NCBI RefSeq assembly: GCF_001048695.1
Contig: NZ_CVRB01000007.1
Coordinates: forward strand, 62,001 to 126,000
Source of the DNA: Neobacillus massiliamazoniensis
GTDB taxonomy: Bacteria; Bacillota; Bacilli; Bacillales; Cytobacillaceae
Length of the DNA stretch: 64,000 nt
Direction: 5' to 3'
Shown: piece by piece, positions 57,563 to 64,000 of the stretch
How the letters are laid out: the number at the start of each line of letters is the position of its first letter
Position numbering within the stretch: position 1 is the stretch's first letter
The notes under the pieces: generated by a model
The model's input: the letters and a program-made list of their open reading frames with translations, nothing else
Databases searched by the model: none
Told to the model about the DNA's origin: nothing
Program-made: the position numbers and the translations under genes

Positions 57563-57997
57563 TAAAAGCACCACCTAATTAATTTGTAATTTTAATAAAT
57601 ATCAAAAATTAATAATCCATTTGAAAACAATAGAATTGATAGCCAAAATTCCATGTAAGGGGGATTTTTCACGCAATTCTCTTTTATTTCCGGGATTTTT
57701 CCTTTTCTATCATTAAAAACTTTTAGGTACTCCGCGTAAGGGCATCATATCTATTAAAGAAAATACTCTTTGAAATATATCTATGGTAATTTTATACTCT
57801 AAATTATCCCGAATGGATTTGTCATAAGGAGGTTTAATACTTAGGTGAAACCAAGTGGATACTTTTTCTTAGAGGCATAGGAAATCAATGATTATCTAAA
57901 GAGGAAGATAGCGTCAACAACAAAACATCTAGGTGTATTTAATCAACATGTGTAAGTACATCAAAATTTCTAATACATAAAAATTCCCCCTAAAAAA
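57563..57997. other. 435-base gap between the two TnsB-like genes
   Basis: AT-rich with no credible gene on either strand. It contains TGTAAGTACATC at 57951-57962, related to repeats beyond tniQ. It may be a promoter region for the mini TnsB gene or the scar of deleted transposase sequence. Confidence 0.5.
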
Positions 57998-58969
57998 TTA
58001 GAGTTTATTCAATGTAATGCCTGGAATTTTATATTTACATTCGGTGTTGCTTTTATCAAAATAATCATTTAATGTCTCTTCCAAATCCCTTTTTCCCCTT
58101 CCTATCGCACGATTTATAAACCTATGAGATTGGATAGAAAGAGGCTTTGAGTATGAGGAGTTTATACAAGGAACCTCAATGTAATCATGTGTAATTGAAT
58201 GGTCATACACGTAAACATTGGATAAATCCTCTGGATTGTATTTCAATTCAACTAAAATATCATAATTCCCACTTTGTAGATTATATAAGTCCTGAAGTTC
58301 TTTCGAATTATAAGTTAAATTGGCAACCCTAATGCCATCTCCTTTAACCTTCCTTCTTCCTGTATATCCAAACAAGACAGCTACTTGTTTAGGAGACAGC
58401 TGTTTTAAGCTTTTTGTAACAATCCATCCTTCCCTTATACATTTTTCAAACTCTTGTAGTTGTTCTGTATTGTCATCGATTATCCATGTATGTATTGCTT
58501 CATGAAGATTTCTAAGTTTTAAAGCCCCATTTTCTAACACAAACTTTTTTATTCGGTTTAATAACTTTTCAATATCTACTTTACTAATTGTATTTGAAAA
58601 ACGAGGAATATACTCAAGCGCTATACTGAGCTGAGAACAGGCATCCTCGAAATGTTTATTATACATGTGACCATTATCAAGGATTAGATTCAAGGGGATT
58701 CCGGAAGATAACCACTCATTCTCAATTCCAGGATATATATCTTTAACATAGCTTTTTGGCAAAATTGCATGTTTTAATGCAGCCAATGCTGTATGGCATG
58801 AAGGAGGTTCAAAACTTAGATGATAGCCTAGGGGGTATTTTGAATTACTGTGCAAAATATAAGTCAACCAGGTGCGACCTAATGGTTGTAAGGTAAAATC
58901 ATCAACAACAAATACATCTAACAATGTGTATCCAACTTGCGCTGTTCCACCCAGTTTTTCTAAAGCCAT
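57998..58969 (-). CDS. TnsB/Mu-type transposase-like protein with altered active site
   Basis: 323 residues from the ATG at 58969 (GGAAGGGG upstream); 6 codons more are possible. The TnsB core is evident: VVDDFTLQPLGRTWLTYIL, LSFEPPSCHTALAALKHAILPKS, ENEWLSSGIPLNLILDNG and, at the C-terminal side, a Mu-transposase-C-like beta domain (LSPKQVAVLFGYTGRRKVKGDGIRVANL). Of the DDE triad, the second Asp (Asp98, LILDNG) and the Glu (Glu134, KVDIEKLL) remain. The first, expected in a V-D-H-T motif, is Gly13 (QVGYT). The N-terminal DNA-binding domains of TnsB, about 200 residues, are missing. It should therefore be inactive as a transposase on its own. Confidence 0.8.
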   Translation of the reverse strand: MALEKLGGTAQVGYTLLDVFVVDDFTLQPLGRTWLTYILHSNSKYPLGYHLSFEPPSCHTALAALKHAILPKSYVKDIYPGIENEWLSSGIPLNLILDNGHMYNKHFEDACSQLSIALEYIPRFSNTISKVDIEKLLNRIKKFVLENGALKLRNLHEAIHTWIIDDNTEQLQEFEKCIREGWIVTKSLKQLSPKQVAVLFGYTGRRKVKGDGIRVANLTYNSKELQDLYNLQSGNYDILVELKYNPEDLSNVYVYDHSITHDYIEVPCINSSYSKPLSIQSHRFINRAIGRGKRDLEETLNDYFDKSNTECKYKIPGITLNKL

Positions 58970-59051
58970 AAATAATTCCCCTTCCATATTAAAATTTCAT
59001 TAATAAATATATCATTAATTCATTATTGTGTAAATATTTACAATAAAATAA

Positions 59052-59089
59052 AAAAGATTGTAATCCCTACAAAGAAATTACAATCTTTT
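59052..59089 (-). terminator. Terminator overlapping the 3' end of the recombinase-like gene
   Basis: AAAAGATTGTAAT and ATTACAATCTTTT are 13-bp arms; the second arm encodes the last codons of the gene at 59067. On the minus strand it is followed by TTTTATTTTATTG. It would stop transcription before the TnsB-like gene, so that gene needs its own promoter. Confidence 0.7.
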
Positions 59090-60188
59090 CTTCTATATTA
59101 TTAAATTCATTTTCACTTAAAGAATGTAAATCCATTTGATTTAAAAAATCGATTGGCGTTTTTTCATCAATATAAAATGAATAGAGAATAATATCTTTAA
59201 TCAATGCTTTATTAAAAGACTGGGTAATAAAAATCCCTTTGGGATAAAAACCTTTTCTCCCTTTTAATAAATGAAGGAAATAATCTGGCTTAACTGCAAC
59301 AAAAAGAAATACCTTTTGATTTCCTTTAAAATCAATAATAACCTCTACTTTTGCAATACCATTAGTAAGAGCATCTTCATGGATAACGTTAATATCCATC
59401 CTAATATGTTTATCCACTGTATATTCAAGTGTAGTTTTTACCGGTTCCTCCTGAATAGATTGGAACCCAGACAACTTTCCTGGTGTAATTGGACTAACTA
59501 ACATCGCTTTCCCGCTATAAACTTTAAATAAATGAAAGATATATCTTTTATCCAATTTTCCACTTTTATTGCTAATAAAAAGATATTCACTCTGAGAGTA
59601 ATGTTTATAATTTCTTTCTTGAATATACCCTTCTAATATCGACCTTACTTCATTGTCAAGGTGGTAAATTTTCTTTTGATTCTTCTGAGTAATTACGGAA
59701 ATAACCCCATTACTGTAATCCTTTAATTTCATATCGACAATATCTGATATTAGCAAATTGGTTTTCATTAAAAGTATTATTAAAGTTAAATCCCGCTTAT
59801 TTCGTCCCTTTCTAACAGCAGCCAAAAACTTCTCAACATCGAAAGATGAGACTTTCTCCTCTTCCTCCTTAACGGGGGCATCGGGTTCTACTCGATGACT
59901 ACGTTCTAAAACAATGTTATCTTGAAATCCCTTGTTTACAAGAAATTGATTAAACTTTTTTAAGCCGGTCATTTTAGAATTAATGGTTGCAGCAGGTATT
60001 TTATCAAGCTCCATACTTAACCCATACATATTTACTGCTTCTTTTTCTAATTTTGTAAATTCACCAAAGTGGTGGTCATTAAAATATTTTAGGAAGTGCC
60101 GAACTGAAACCATATATACCTCTGAAGAGGCATTGGTTAATTTTTGCTCTTTTAATAGCCACTCCTTAAATTCATAAATTATATTCAA
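59067..60188 (-). CDS. Tyrosine-recombinase-like protein lacking catalytic residues
   Basis: 373 residues from a TTG at 60188 with GAGGTG upstream. The N-terminal SAM-like core-binding domain spans about 1-100, followed by a charged linker (KEEEEK) and a recombinase catalytic fold (about 115-245). Catalytic positions are changed: Arg I in the T-G-L-R-I-S-E context is Leu146 (TNLLISDIVD), and the H-x-x-R motif expected in ITPHKLRH reads ITPGKLSG (Gly237, Ser240); no nucleophile Tyr follows. Lysines near 169-173 remain. Residues about 250-373 form an unrecognised domain (DINVIHEDALTNGIAKVEVI ... FYPKGIFITQSFNKALIKDI). It is probably a DNA-binding partner, not a recombinase. Confidence 0.75.
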   Translation of the reverse strand: MNIIYEFKEWLLKEQKLTNASSEVYMVSVRHFLKYFNDHHFGEFTKLEKEAVNMYGLSMELDKIPAATINSKMTGLKKFNQFLVNKGFQDNIVLERSHRVEPDAPVKEEEEKVSSFDVEKFLAAVRKGRNKRDLTLIILLMKTNLLISDIVDMKLKDYSNGVISVITQKNQKKIYHLDNEVRSILEGYIQERNYKHYSQSEYLFISNKSGKLDKRYIFHLFKVYSGKAMLVSPITPGKLSGFQSIQEEPVKTTLEYTVDKHIRMDINVIHEDALTNGIAKVEVIIDFKGNQKVFLFVAVKPDYFLHLLKGRKGFYPKGIFITQSFNKALIKDIILYSFYIDEKTPIDFLNQMDLHSLSENEFNNIEEKIVISL

Positions 60189-60389
60189 AAGCTTTCACCT
60201 CTAAAATTCCACATGATTTCAATATATTGCTTTTATTCTAAAGTAAAGATTTTTAATTCCTTTTTCAAGTTAATAAAAACAAGAACAATAATTAAAATGG
60301 AAAATATTTCATCGAATAAAAGATTTTTATTACATCATAATACAAACATACGTTTGAAGCTGATTTAAATACTGAAAGGAAGCCAAGGA

Positions 60390-60596
60390 ATGAATTATAT
60401 TGAAATCCCACTAACCAAGTGCAGAATTTTTTTAACGGAAAAAGAATTAGTTGGTTTATTAAGTAAAGATGTAGAATTATACAAGGAAAGCCTCAAAAGA
60501 GGTAAAGCTTTTATTCGAAGTAAGAAGCAACAACAGCGGGAAGTTGAAACTTTTGTTCAGCATAAAGCATCTAATTTCAGAAAGAACATTGATTAA
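60390..60596 (+). CDS. Small uncharacterised protein
   Basis: 68 residues, ATG at 60390 with AAGGAAG at about 60375 and AAGGA closer to the start. It begins MNYIEIPLTKCRIFLTEKEL, then a charged helical section (LLSKDVELYKESLKRGKAFIRSKKQQQREVETF). No family is recognised. It is divergent from the recombinase-like gene with about 200 bases between, so both may share a regulatory region. A second small ORF follows 17 bases later, suggesting a two-gene transcript. The good ribosome site and helical, Lys-rich composition favour a real gene. Confidence 0.6.
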   Translation: MNYIEIPLTKCRIFLTEKELVGLLSKDVELYKESLKRGKAFIRSKKQQQREVETFVQHKASNFRKNID

Positions 60597-60613
60597 TTTA
60601 AGGAGAGAAAGAA

Positions 60614-60856
60614 ATGGATTCTTTTAAAATCGGCACTTGGTTCTCGTATAAAAAGCTAAAATGGGAAACAAACCTTGAATGGTGCAGCGAGGAGGTAATA
60701 AGAAAAACTGGATTATCAAGAGAGAGACTTAAGAAAGTGTGCTTGAAGTTTTGCACGAAAATAAAATTATCGATTAGACAAACAAAATCAATGTTGATGG
60801 CAGTTGCCCCGAATATTACTGTTTTAACCAAAATGACCTTAACCGGGAATGTTTAA
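60614..60856 (+). CDS. Small uncharacterised protein, second of a pair
   Basis: 80 residues, ATG at 60614 with TAAGGAGAG 6-9 bases upstream. It begins MDSFKIGTWFSYKKLKWETN and contains EEVIRKTGLSRERLKKVCLKF, a helix-turn-helix-like pattern of alternating charged and hydrophobic residues. No family is recognised; the C-terminal third (SMLMAVAPNITVLTKMTL) looks less ordered. It follows the 60390 gene by 17 bases and is probably co-transcribed. Confidence 0.6.
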   Translation: MDSFKIGTWFSYKKLKWETNLEWCSEEVIRKTGLSRERLKKVCLKFCTKIKLSIRQTKSMLMAVAPNITVLTKMTLTGNV

Positions 60857-60918
60857 ATGTTTGCTAATAGACGTTAGATATATTAATTATTACTTATTGG
60901 GAATAGGGGAAGCTAACC

Positions 60919-61002
60919 TTAAAGCGATTTTTCAGCATTATCACGTTCGGGCTGAAGATAAGCAGCAGTCCATTTGATTTTCCCTCGGTCACGTATTGTC
61001 AT
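60919..61002 (-). pseudogene. N-terminal fragment of a YolD-like protein
   Basis: On the minus strand the frame from the ATG at 61002 reads MTIRDRGKIKWTAAYLQPER then DNAEKSL and a stop. DRGxIKWTxxxLPE is the conserved start of YolD-like proteins (about 110 aa), which usually precede a Y-family DNA polymerase gene. The rest of the domain is missing and no polymerase gene is nearby. Confidence 0.5.
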
Positions 61003-61134
61003 CGTAATCACTTTGGTATCATTAAACACGAACGTACGCTCTTCAAATAGTTAAAAAGAGATAGACCACTTATTTTCGGTCTTTAATTTTCGTTTTCTAC
61101 TTAAGCACCCAGTTAATGAATAATACTCTATCCC

Positions 61135-61266
61135 TTATTCTTCTGATAAATCCAGTAATTCATCATCTTGATTAAGTTCCGGGTTCACACGGTTTTCAAG
61201 AATTCGATATTCCTCCTCTGTTAATCCAGTTTGAGAAATATCATGAGAAACAGTCAGTTTCCTCAT
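61135..61266 (-). CDS. Small acidic protein of unknown function
   Basis: 43 codons: MRKLTVSHDISQTGLTEEEY, RILENRVNPELNQDDELLDL, SEE. The composition is plainly protein-like (acidic, helical, no low complexity) and unlike chance translation. The ribosome site is weak (AAATAGAGA). It lies upstream of the YolD-like remnant on the same strand. No family recognised; it may instead be the N-terminal scrap of a longer gene. Confidence 0.4.
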   Translation of the reverse strand: MRKLTVSHDISQTGLTEEEYRILENRVNPELNQDDELLDLSEE

Positions 61267-61737
61267 TCTCTATTTAAGTTTTGTTCAGCATCTATAATTG
61301 CACCACCCGACTAATATATTTTCTTCATTATTTTTTATTGTATTATCGACCATTAATTTCTTTTAAATTGGCTATGTTTAAAAGCTAATTAATATGGGCA
61401 TACTTCTAATGTTTTGACTCAAAATAAAAAGGTTTTTTAAAACTAATACAAAAAAATGTGTTAAAAAGGTCTTGAAAATTCAATAACATAGTAGATATAA
61501 TAATCAAGTTGCCTTTTTTAAGGAAAAATGCTTGATTCCACTTCCGAAGAATGATATTCTTTTTTTAGAACTTAAGATTTTACCTAGTAAAAGTTACATT
61601 TTCACCTTCCACAGTGGAGTATTACCAACTATAATTTTTGTCTCAGTAAATAAAAATATTTTTGGCTTACTAAGTAAAAGTTTAAGTAGACAAGCATTTT
61701 ATTTTCTTTTTCATCATATGATGGAGATTAGATAAAA

Positions 61738-61780
61738 ATCACTCCCCAGTGGTTTGGAGAGTGATTCGGGTTTTTTCGGT
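61738..61780. terminator. Hairpin AATCACTC...GAGTGATT
   Basis: AAATCACTC and GAGTGATTCGGGTTTTTT flank a CCCAGTGGTTTGGA loop. The position, 14 bases beyond the stop of the minus-strand membrane protein gene, and flanking T-run suit a plus-strand transcript or bidirectional use. Confidence 0.6.
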
Positions 61781-61793
61781 TGTGGCGACCTAA

Positions 61794-62171
61794 TTAACCC
61801 TTGAGATTTCGTTCGTCTAATACTTCGCGAATTGCTTGTTTTGTTTTTTCGTATTTTTTCTTTCTTCGTTCAGCTGTGGTTAGCTGAATTTTTCTTTTTA
61901 TCGGCACATATGCCAGATTTGCTATAAAATAAAGTACGAATAGCAAGCAACAAATCCATAGTGGCATATGAAACACTAAAAACCAGATAATTGCTGATAC
62001 AACAAATGGACCAAAAGACCTGTGCAATACGAAGAATTTTACAAAATCTGAAATGCTTGTCTTAGAAGATAAAATTTCGTTATCGATTGCCTTTTTAGTG
62101 TCTGCGTATAACTCATATGCAGCACTACCAAAAAACATTGTAACAACTAACAGAAATGCAGCGACCGTCAT
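61794..62171 (-). CDS. Small membrane protein of unknown function
   Basis: 125 residues, ATG at 62171 with GGAGGTGAGG upstream. There are three hydrophobic segments (about 3-20, 50-68 and 70-90, MTVAAFLLVVTMFFGSAAYE, FGPFVVSAIIWFLVFHMPLW, CCLLFVLYFIANLAYVPI) and a highly basic, helical C-terminal tail (TTAERRKKKYEKTKQAIREVL). No family is recognised. The start overlaps the stop of a possible 36-codon leader ORF (62168-62278) as ATGA, which would couple translation. Confidence 0.72.
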   Translation of the reverse strand: MTVAAFLLVVTMFFGSAAYELYADTKKAIDNEILSSKTSISDFVKFFVLHRSFGPFVVSAIIWFLVFHMPLWICCLLFVLYFIANLAYVPIKRKIQLTTAERRKKKYEKTKQAIREVLDERNLKG

Positions 62172-62278
62172 GTTTTCCTCACCTCCAGGTTCAACATGAG
62201 GAACCGTTTAGTGAGCCTAGGAAACACATTGGTCGGCGGACCTTTTGCTTGCACGATATTCAGTTGTAATGACTGCAA
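62168..62278 (-). CDS. Possible 36-codon leader peptide coupled to the membrane protein
   Basis: A TTG at 62278 lies 5-6 bases after AGAGGAG. The peptide is LQSLQLNIVQAKGPPTNVFP (first residue read as Met), RLTKRFLMLNLEVRKT. Its stop codon overlaps the ATG of the next gene. Support is only the ribosome site and the overlap. Confidence 0.35.
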   Translation of the reverse strand: MQSLQLNIVQAKGPPTNVFPRLTKRFLMLNLEVRKT

Positions 62279-63539
62279 GGTGTATCTCCTCTTTCCTTAA
62301 CCCTTGAGGCTTCATTTCTCTTTACTTAGTATTACTTTATATCGTCTTAGCGAACGGGACTTAATGGCTCCCGGAATACCCCTACAAAAGACTTGTAAAA
62401 CACTCCAAAACTACCATTTTCCAAAATAGGTAATATGTACCCTCGATTATTATATAACACTGTCAACTGGAAAAACAAGGGCTGTTTTGAAAATTTTTGG
62501 GCGTTTTTTCATTTCTGTACCATTATACCCATTTAATTTCGATATGTTAACCGGTTGTGAGATTATATATTTTATTACTTTTCAAATAGCCTTCAGTACA
62601 GTCAACCTTTTTTTGCGATAATGATAATCTATCAGATAGCTAAACTCCCCACGCTATTCTATATAATCACTATATTCGCCTATTCTTAAATATATTCCAT
62701 TATTTAAAAATAATTTGACCTTTATTATATATTTAAGATTTGGTCCAAATAATTCTTCACATTACCCCTTATACACTGTCAATGTGTAAATCAAGGGGTA
62801 TTTGGAAAAAATTTCTCTAAAATGCCTCGTATTTTGATTGGCTATTAAAATAACACGATATCAGTTGTTCCATTTATCCGAAAATGTTTCTACTTATATT
62901 GTATTATCCTTTCTAAAAAAATCAATATATAGTGGTAGGTATAATTCTACCTAACTTTCTCTCTTGACAAAGTAACCACTTCACGTTTATAATGCAACCC
63001 TTTTTTTGTTCGAATCCAAGTTTTGTTCCAAATATTTCTTCCTTGTACACTACTATATTATAGCACCGGATTTATTTTTTCCAAATGGAGTCCTGCGTGA
63101 CCTGGTTGGATGCTCTGCTTTTCCCATGCCCTCTTACATGATATCTATTGTAATAACGCAGAATTTTTCACAATTACTCCTGTATTCTACTATTTCTACG
63201 ATTATAGGCGCGGGTACCACTTCGTTTTGGCATGTTCCTCTTTATAGGTACAGTGTAACCTAATTTCAAGGAAAATACCCCACCTAAGGATAATCCTGCC
63301 ACCGCAATTTCTATCAATATATAAAATAAAGTGAAATATACCAACCAAAAATAAAACAACAGCAGAAATTTCTCCACGGTTTTGCAATCTTTTTTTTGCG
63401 AAATATTTTTCAGCCGTTCAATTTGGGAAAACGAGGACCATTTCGCTATTTGTTTCCCCCATTTTTCTTCAATTTAAACCTTATTAATATACATAAATGC
63501 AAAAAAAGCCCCAGCAACATTGCCGGAACTTTCTTATTT
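62279..63539. other. 1.26-kb AT-rich region without a recognisable gene
   Basis: I see no credible gene; the longer frames lack ribosome sites and protein-like composition. Two related stretches (62457-62502 and 62770-62816), each with an ACACTGTCAA, AAATCAAGGG- or AACAAGGG- and GAAAAATTT-type order, may be a degenerate repeat. TTAACCCTTGAGGCTTC at 62297 copies the 3' end of the membrane protein gene at 61797. Confidence 0.5.
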
Positions 63540-63815
63540 TTATTGTCTTGTTAATCGTTGAACATCAGTTTCTACGGCGAAGATACGCTTATTCAATGCT
63601 TCCGTCTTGTCGTCAACGTAATTTATAACCTTTTCATTAGAGTCATCAATATGTTGTGTAATACTCTCGATATATGTGCTCAAATCTTTTATTATTGATG
63701 TCTTAAAGTTATCTACCTTTTTATCAACGCTATCGACTTTCTTCTCCAGGCGTTCTTGTCATTTTTCTAAACTTTCTAATTTACTTAAGATTTGCTGTAA
63801 TAATTCTTCCACCAA
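63540..63815 (-). pseudogene. Small coiled-coil protein gene with an in-frame TGA
   Basis: A TTG at 63815 after GGAGGAGAT opens VEELLQQILSKLESLEK, then TGA (63759-63761), then QERLEKKVDSVDKKVDNFKT and on to TDVQRLTRQ and a stop. The heptad pattern is continuous across the stop, so a single base change (for example CGA or GGA to TGA) has broken the gene. It is otherwise intact with a hairpin CCAGCAA...TTGCCGG after the end. Homologues are small phage- or plasmid-like coiled-coil proteins. Confidence 0.6.
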
Positions 63816-64000
63816 AATCTCCTCCGTTTTCTTTCTTATACTATATCACCGATTGAGGATACGAAAAAGCATCAGCCGGAACCGGTTAATACAGATAATA
63901 ACCTATTATCTTTACAATAGTATTCCCTTCTTCGGGAACGTGTTGTGTAAACGGAAAGGAAATTACTTATCTCGCTAATGACAAGATAAAAGAACATTTT
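63816..64000. other. Short right-hand flank, no gene seen
   Basis: 185 bases, AT-rich. I see no start signal, hairpin or recognisable fragment except an incidental TTCCC...GGGAA inverted pair near 63926-63941. Confidence 0.4.

Noticed and set aside
59067..60188. TnsA endonuclease as the first gene of the Tn7-like set
   Set aside because: The protein shows a core-binding plus tyrosine-recombinase-like layout, not the TnsA restriction-like fold or its motifs.
61532..61735. 67-codon plus-strand frame
   Set aside because: No ribosome site; the composition resembles translated AT-rich intergenic sequence.
63006..63387. Overlapping frames of 60-85 codons on both strands
   Set aside because: Phe/Ile/Tyr-rich chance translations of AT-rich DNA without start signals.

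Overview
The window is low-GC DNA from a Bacillaceae-type Firmicute. The strong AGGAGG-like ribosome binding sites, frequent GTG/TTG starts, T-tailed hairpin terminators and close relatives of Bacillus genes (Bmr/BmrR, FabHB, BcrC, a SwrC-like RND pump) all point that way. Much of it is accessory: mobile elements, gene debris, intergenic repeats and three segments that stand out by base composition or content.

Layout. 1-918: 3' part of a DedA-PAP2 fusion gene (minus). 1136-4264: RND pump. 4345-5991: a GC-rich intergenic repeat, then a complete IS3-family (IS150-like) element of 1472 bp with a TTG target duplication, inserted in the loop of a terminator. 6200-7872: a SCIFF six-cysteine peptide and its radical SAM maturase, a clostridial-type pair. 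7951-9506: divergent fabHB and fabZ around a FapR operator. 9750-11902: GNAT enzyme, TrmB-type regulator and TauE/SafE exporter. 12473-17574: large secreted beta-propeller/phosphoesterase and a chemoreceptor. 17700-19419: ABC transporter. 19604-19900: tandem repeat block. 20037-22943: FAD monooxygenase, TetR regulator and alpha/beta hydrolase. 23111-26620: bmrR and bmr, split by a TnpB element with a probable omega RNA; bmr keeps a MerR-type promoter with a 19-bp spacer. 26911-34995: a 2694-residue cyclic beta-1,2-glucan synthase-like protein. 35.1-42.1 kb: a patchwork of a hydrolase, membrane protein, TetR/P450 pair and SDR with pseudogene fragments (XRE, PadR, VOC, TetR tail, frameshifted MerR). 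42.1-43.8 kb: non-coding, with four copies of a 20-bp palindrome. 43771-46589: envelope lipid genes (DedA, BcrC, glycolipid glycosyltransferase). 47601-49082: secreted C69 dipeptidase.

49806-52913 is a GC-rich cassette: an ECF42-type sigma factor with a C-terminal extension, two YCII/DGPF proteins, a PhnB-like protein and a DUF1801 protein. Three promoters of identical architecture (TGTCGA, 17 bp, CGTYGT) sit before the sigma operon, the second YCII gene and the PhnB-like gene, so an autoregulated regulon can be read from the sequence. Inverted copies of an 18-bp repeat bracket it.

54376-60188 is the most unusual part: a five-gene minus-strand set derived from a Tn7-like transposon and a tyrosine recombinase. 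TniQ/TnsD and TniB/TnsC look intact. The larger TnsB-like protein has Gly at the first catalytic Asp position. A separate 84-residue TnsB-like protein carries only that Asp motif. The tyrosine-recombinase-like protein has lost Arg I and the HxxR motif and has an unfamiliar C-terminal domain. All frames are open with good start signals, so the set may be a domesticated module rather than simple decay. The last 4 kb is sparse, with small ORFs and pseudogenes.
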